A stretch of 64,000 nucleotides of DNA from CBDCNP01 sp965222425. Its GTDB lineage: Bacteria; Acidobacteriota; Vicinamibacteria; Marinacidobacterales; DATDRI01. The position numbers were made by a program, and so were the translations under genes. Below the pieces are notes generated by a model. The model saw only the letters and a list, made by a program, of their open reading frames with translations, ran no database searches and was not told the origin of the DNA. Shown one piece after another: positions 59,748-64,000 of this stretch (positions are counted from its first letter, which is position 1; every line of letters starts with the position of its first letter). The stretch spans positions 62,001 to 126,000 of the forward strand of contig CBDCTW010000008.1 of the NCBI GenBank assembly GCA_965222425.1. The letters are read 5' to 3'.

Positions 59748-61147
59748 GGTGATGTCTTAAGATTCCTGTCAAAGAAAAACGATGTATGGTTCCCCAAGCT
59801 CAAACCCGTCCCCGTCATGGGGACAGAAAAGGAGAACCATACATCATGGGAAAGGTACTACCGAGTCAGCGATTGCTCAAGCAGTTCGAGGAACAACTGG
59901 TATTTGGGGAGATGAATCTCTCGGAGATCGTCCGGTCGGGAGCTCAGATGATGCTTCAATATGCGTTGGAGCGCGAGGTGACGGAGGCGTTGGGTCGAAA
60001 TTACTATGAGAACGCTCCGGCAACGACGAAGGAGAAGGGACGACGCAACGGGTATGAGTCGCATCGGGTCCTCACGGGCGAGGGAGCGGTAACGGTGCAA
60101 GTGCCGCAGGTACGAGAAACAGAGAAGGTGTTTCAGTCAAAGATTCTCGACGCCTACGTGAGCCGGACCGAGAAACTCGATGAACTGATCGCGCGGATGT
60201 ACGTCCACGGGATGTCGACGCGTGACATTGAGGCGACGTTCGCGGACGTGCTGAGCGGCACGGGTGTCTCGAAGTCGGTGGTGAGCCGGGTCACACGGTG
60301 TCTGTCGGAGGATTTCGAGGCGTTTCGAAAACGGGATCTCTCGAACGAGAAGCTGTTGTATCTCGAGCTCGACGGCACGTACCTGCGCTACCACCAAGGA
60401 GCGGAGAGGAAAGAGCCCATCCTCGTTGCGACCGGCTATCGCGCTGATGGGACGCGAGTTCTTCTTCATATCGGTGTCGGCAACCGAGAATCCTACGAGA
60501 ACTGGAAGGGGTTCTTGCAGGAGATGGTGGCCCGAGGAATGAGGGAGCCGTTACTCATCGTGACGGACGGGAATCCTGGAGTGCTCAAAGCGATCGCAGA
60601 GGTCTTCCCTCGAAGCCTCAAGCAACGTTGCCAGAAGCACCGCCTCGAGAACATCCTGGGCAAGGCTCCGAAGGAAGTGCGCGACGAACTCAAGGCGGCC
60701 ATCCTTGAGTCGTTCCATGCGAACAGCTACGAGCAAGGGCTGAAGAAGGGTCGGGAGGTGATCGCTCGGTACCGCCAACGATTCCCGAGCGCGATGAAGT
60801 GCATGGAAGAGACCCTCGAAGCGTGTCTTCAGGCGCTACGCCTTCCTGCGGCGCATCACAAAAGGCTTCGCACGTCGAATCTACTTGAGCGCACGTTCGG
60901 AGAGCACAAACGTCGCACAAAGGTCATTCCTCACTTCTTCACCGAGGAGGCCGCGATGAAACTCTCGTTCGCTGTGCTCTTGGCCGTCGCAAACAAATGG
61001 CGCGGCGTGAGGATGGATGTCTTCGCCGCTAGGAAAGTCGAGGAGCTTCGCAACGAGCTTCTCCCGCAAGGCACGTCGGAGGAATCAGCAGCTTAACCGA
61101 GCGCGGGGAACCGTACGGAGATTTGACAGGAAAATTAAGACTTGACC
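59748..61147 (+). mobile_element. IS256-family element type A, copy 2 (1400 bp)
   Basis: Same length and ends as the copy in the pyr operon, opposite orientation. The flanks carry CTTCCAGAG on both sides (59739-59747 and 61148-61156), a clean 9-bp duplication. Confidence 0.95.
59846..61096 (+). CDS. IS256-family (Mutator-type) transposase, type A copy 2
   Basis: The 416-residue enzyme is nearly identical to copy 1 (differences include VIARYRQ for VITRYRQ, EEAAMKLS for EEAATKLS and SEESAA for SEKSAA). All catalytic residues (Asp in LELDGTYLRY, Asp in VTDGNPGVL, Glu in LLERTFGEH) are intact. Confidence 0.95.
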   Translation: MGKVLPSQRLLKQFEEQLVFGEMNLSEIVRSGAQMMLQYALEREVTEALGRNYYENAPATTKEKGRRNGYESHRVLTGEGAVTVQVPQVRETEKVFQSKILDAYVSRTEKLDELIARMYVHGMSTRDIEATFADVLSGTGVSKSVVSRVTRCLSEDFEAFRKRDLSNEKLLYLELDGTYLRYHQGAERKEPILVATGYRADGTRVLLHIGVGNRESYENWKGFLQEMVARGMREPLLIVTDGNPGVLKAIAEVFPRSLKQRCQKHRLENILGKAPKEVRDELKAAILESFHANSYEQGLKKGREVIARYRQRFPSAMKCMEETLEACLQALRLPAAHHKRLRTSNLLERTFGEHKRRTKVIPHFFTEEAAMKLSFAVLLAVANKWRGVRMDVFAARKVEELRNELLPQGTSEESAA

Positions 61148-61156
61148 CTTCCAGAG

Positions 61157-62074
61157 CGAGTGTTGAATCAGATCTTGGTGGGCGTATCGACCCGAAATTA
61201 CGAATCGAGTCTGGACAAACCCGCGGCCAAGTTGAAGTCTCGTGGCACGAGTAAGAGTGCCGCCAGCCGTCACCTCGTGAGCCAGACGACTAAGAAGCTC
61301 GAGGAATACCTGTCTCGGCGGCTAGAGGAGTTCGAGCTTGCGGCACTGATGCTGGATGGCCTTGAGGTGGCCGGACAGACCGTCGTCGTAACTCTAGGTA
61401 TCACAATAGATGGAACGAAGGTGCCCCTGGGTATATGGCTGGGCTCGACGGAGAACTCTCGGGTGTGCACCGCGATGTTGCAGGACCTTCTCGAGCGAGG
61501 CTTGCGCGTCGATGAGTCGATTCTCTGCGTAGTGGACGGAGGCAAAGGCATCCGCAAGGCACTCGTCGATGTTTTGGGGGACCTCGCGGTCATCCAAAGG
61601 TGCCAGATCCATAAACTCCGAAATCTTCGCTCGTACCTTCCCAAGTCTCGTCACGCCTACGTGCTCCAGACGATGAAGGAAGCCTACAAGTGCAAGAGTG
61701 CCGACAAGGCGCGCAAGCGACTTCAGGCATTGGTGTCGTGGCTCGAGCGAAACGGCTACGACGAAGCTGCCGGAAGCCTTCGTGAAGGGATGGAAGAAAC
61801 ACTCACGGTCGTGAAGCTCGCGCTGCCCGCCTTACTTCGCCAGTCTCTTGCCACGACGAACGCCATTGAGAATCTCAACGGAACCATTCGCAGAGTATCG
61901 AGAAACGTCAAGCGTTGGAAGAGTCCTTCCATGGTTCGCCGATGGACCGCTCTTGGCGTCGTCACCGCGCAGAAAAAGTTCCGGCGTATCAAAGGCTATC
62001 GCCATATGGGCGCTCTCGTTCACGCGCTTAGAAGCAAACAGAAATCTCTTGACAGCGATGAGTTTGCTGCCTAA
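61157..62074 (+). pseudogene. IS256-type B transposase, 3' part
   Basis: Continues the interrupted enzyme: LNQILVGVSTRNYESSLDKP, the first catalytic Asp in AALMLDGLEVAGQTVVV, the second in ILCVVDGGKGIRKALVDVLG and the Glu in LATTNAIENLNGTIRRVSRN. Intact apart from the split by element A. Confidence 0.9.
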
Positions 62075-62132
62075 GAGTATTCACAGGTGCCGCCGCTACC
62101 CGACCAAATTCAACAGCGGCCGGGACATCCCC

Positions 62133-62216
62133 GCTCCCATTCGCACGGTCGCAAACACAGACACTAAGCTGCTGATTTATGGCCTATTTCAAAAGGGCCG
62201 AGTTTTGGCACAGGAC
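62133..62216 (-). repeat. Outer end of IS256-type element C (GTCCTGTGCC terminus)
   Basis: Read on the minus strand it begins GTCCTGTGCCAAAACTCGGC and continues to CAGCTTAGTGTCTGTGTTTG and GAATGGGAGC, where element B is inserted. The first 65 bases recur at the ends of the three non-autonomous elements. Confidence 0.75.
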
Positions 62217-62243
62217 GAGAACATCTTAAGCAAGGGAGTACGA

Positions 62244-63917
62244 ATGAATACGAATCTGATAGTCACTGGCTTCTTGTTACTCACAGTGGTTAACAATGCT
62301 TTCGCACAGCAACATGCTGACATCGTTTACAAGAGCGGGAAAATCTATACCGTAAACTATAGACTTCCTTGAGCACAGTCCGTTGCGATCAAAAGTGACC
62401 GCTTTCTGTATGTCGGCACGGATAAGGACATCGCATCATATATTGGTCCAAAAACGCGCATCGTTGATCTAAAAGGTAAGATGGCAATGCCTGGTATTCA
62501 CGATGCACACCAGCATTTTGGGGTGCCGGTGCGTGAAATTGGGGGCAATTGTAGGCTGCGACCCGCCAGTTATGCTGACCCTGCTGCTGGCACTGTAGAC
62601 CAGATTATTGAAGGCCTAAAACTTTGCCAGGAACAGGGTCATACCCGAGGCGAATGGATTGTGGGCTTTGTCTACCGCGGAGGCTCGTTTCCCGGTGGCC
62701 AGGTGCACCGGCGTTATATCGATGCCGCATTTCCTGATACACCGGTTTATATTCGCGCATGGGCCCACGGTGGACTTGCCAATAGCAAGGCACTCGAGGT
62801 CGCCGGAATCGATCGGAATACGCCCGATCCCGACAGCGGACAAATAGTGCGCGATGAAAAAGGTGAGCCTACCGGTGAACTATTGCGTGGAGCTACCTCG
62901 CTGGTAGTGAAAAACATACCACCTTTACCTTCGGAAGCGCTCCGCGATGCGGTGCTGCGAACGGCAAGACTCTGTCATCAATTTGGTATTACCTCAGCGC
63001 AGGACGCTGCATCGAGTGAAGCTCTGTTGAGCGAAATCAAGAAACTGGATGAGCAGGGGCAGTGGGCTTTGCGCGTGACGACCCATCTCCGCGTAAACCG
63101 GCCGGGAAGGAGTCATCTGCCCCCTGCCGAGATGGAGCGTGTCACGGCAAGTTACAAATCACCGCGTTTGGATACGGATGCCGTTAAGAGTTTTGTGGAC
63201 GGCTCTCCACTACAACCACATAACGCCGATGTGGATATAGATGCTGCCGGAAACATCCCTGTTGAACGTTTGCGCCAGAGCCCGGAGACATTAAACAGAT
63301 TGGTGACGGATTTCGACAGAATGGGGATTAAGGTGAAGATGCACGCCGTCGGCACCGCTGCCACGCGGACGGCAGTGGATGCCATCGCCGCGGCACGCGA
63401 GGCAAATGGGGACTCCGGTATATACCACGAGATCACCCATAGTATTCGCTATAAAGCGGTGGATATTCCCCGACTAAGTAAGCTCAATGCCGTCGCGGAA
63501 ATGTCACCGGGAATCTGGCAAATTAGAGGTGCGCTCACTGCCAATCTGCTCACAGCCTATCTGCCCAAGGCCTACCAATTCAGGACTGTGCTCGATCACA
63601 ATACCCTGATGACTATCGGTAGCGATTGGGCGATATTGCCCGAACCGAATCTCTTTCCAGCACTTTCTGGTCTAGTCGATCACGGTGACGAGTCAATCAA
63701 CCTGCATGAAGCTATCAAGGCAATGACGTTGAATGGTGCTATCGCTATGGGTAAACAGAAAACCTATGGTTCCATTGAAGTGGGGAAATCTGCCGATATG
63801 ATTGTGCTCGATCGCAATCTGTTCGAAATACCACCGGCGCAAATAGCAGACACCCTCGTCCTAGAAACCGTATTCGAAGGCCAAGTTGTATATCAGGCTG
63901 AACAATATGAACAATAG
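62244..63917 (+). pseudogene. YtcJ-type exported amidohydrolase with one in-frame TGA
   Basis: ATG 62244 starts a signal peptide (MNTNLIVTGFLLLTVVNNAF AQ), then IVYKSGKIYTVNYRLP, TGA at 62370, and in the same frame AQSVAIKSDRFLYVGTDKDI, MPGIHDAHQHFG (metal His pair), SFVDGSPLQPHNAD, MHAVGTAATR and IGSDWAILPEPN. The TGA stands where homologues often have Trp (W-A-Q/E-A-V), so TGG to TGA is likely. Codon choice is visibly more AT-rich than in the neighbours, which suggests transfer from another lineage. An ATG at 62481 could start a protein lacking the N-terminal beta part. Confidence 0.82.
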
Positions 63918-63966
63918 GCCTGCCGGGATATCTTGCTTCCGCTCGTAGGCCCTGATTATGATGTGT

Positions 63967-64000
63967 TGAACCGCCCCGGGTTTCCCGGAGACTCCAACTC
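63967..64000 (+). mobile_element. IS3-family element, copy E (left end only)
   Basis: The last 34 bases match the left end of copy A exactly (TGAACCGCCCCGGGTTTCCC and the following 14 bases), in the orientation with orfA reading out of the window. Confidence 0.85.

Larger units (their letters stand above)
59264..62132 (+). mobile_element. IS256-family element type B, interrupted by type A
   Basis: Inverted repeats GGGGATGTCCCG...TTGAATTTGG at both ends; a perfect 8-bp duplication GCTCCCAT (59256-59263 and 62133-62140). Without the inserted 1400-bp type A element and its duplication it would be about 1460 bp. It is inserted in the end region of element C. Confidence 0.9.

Overview
The window looks like a piece of an Acidobacteriota-type genome, probably a metagenome-derived contig. 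The main clues are a Ser/Thr kinase of the PD40/beta-propeller type that is so common in that phylum, a stand-alone DUF3014 protein, an HD-GYP protein with a GAF domain, secreted proteins of unknown function, and moderately GC-rich coding with frequent TAG stops. No rRNA, tRNA or CRISPR array was found. Assignment to the phylum is an inference from gene content.

Layout. (1) 1-14.6 kb is a decayed, IS-rich zone: an IS21 element inside a kinase pseudogene, an IS3 element inside an XRE-regulator pseudogene, a broken cyclase, a hyaluronan-synthase-like glycosyltransferase, one of two pal genes, several small exported or membrane proteins, a DUF3014 protein, an IS5/IS903-group element joined to a truncated rmuC, and a DUF2090 aldolase-like protein. 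(2) 14.6-39.2 kb is mostly housekeeping: korAB (2-oxoacid:ferredoxin oxidoreductase), a DMT exporter, a GAF/HD-GYP signalling protein, pdxR-pdxS-pdxT (vitamin B6 synthesis and its MocR regulator), a degenerate sigma-54-activator-like protein, a TlpA-like thioredoxin divergent from a second pal copy, the pyrK-pyrD-pyrF operon whose fourth gene (glutaredoxin-like) is split by an IS256 element, a divergent MreB-like protein, an HDAC-family gene, a conserved two-gene unknown unit, and a pfkB-btpA pair. (3) 39.2-64 kb is again dominated by mobile DNA: three IS3 copies and the start of a fourth, one IS630, a broken IS903 copy, three IS256-type elements nested in one another, and a set of short non-autonomous elements with GTCCTGTGCC ends. 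Between them lie pruA, an HU-type protein, a thioesterase, and many broken genes (vitamin B12-binding protein, amidohydrolases, K+ channel, Type ISP restriction-modification fragment, MBL-fold fragment).

Working units. korA-korB are 12 bp apart and form one enzyme. pdxR-pdxS-pdxT run in one direction from a strong TTGACA/TATAAG promoter that would give an almost leaderless pdxR mRNA. pyrK-pyrD-pyrF overlap at start/stop codons and make UMP precursors. pfkB and btpA share an ATGA overlap.

The most striking theme is gene decay and insertion history that can be read directly: perfect target duplications for several ISs, IS-in-IS nesting, an IS3 copy sitting between two overlapping fragments of another IS, a 752-bp inverted duplication of pal, and a recurring pattern of single in-frame TAG codons in otherwise continuous genes. 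The best candidate for an unusual structure is a pair of inverted 315-bp elements flanking a Type ISP restriction-modification fragment.
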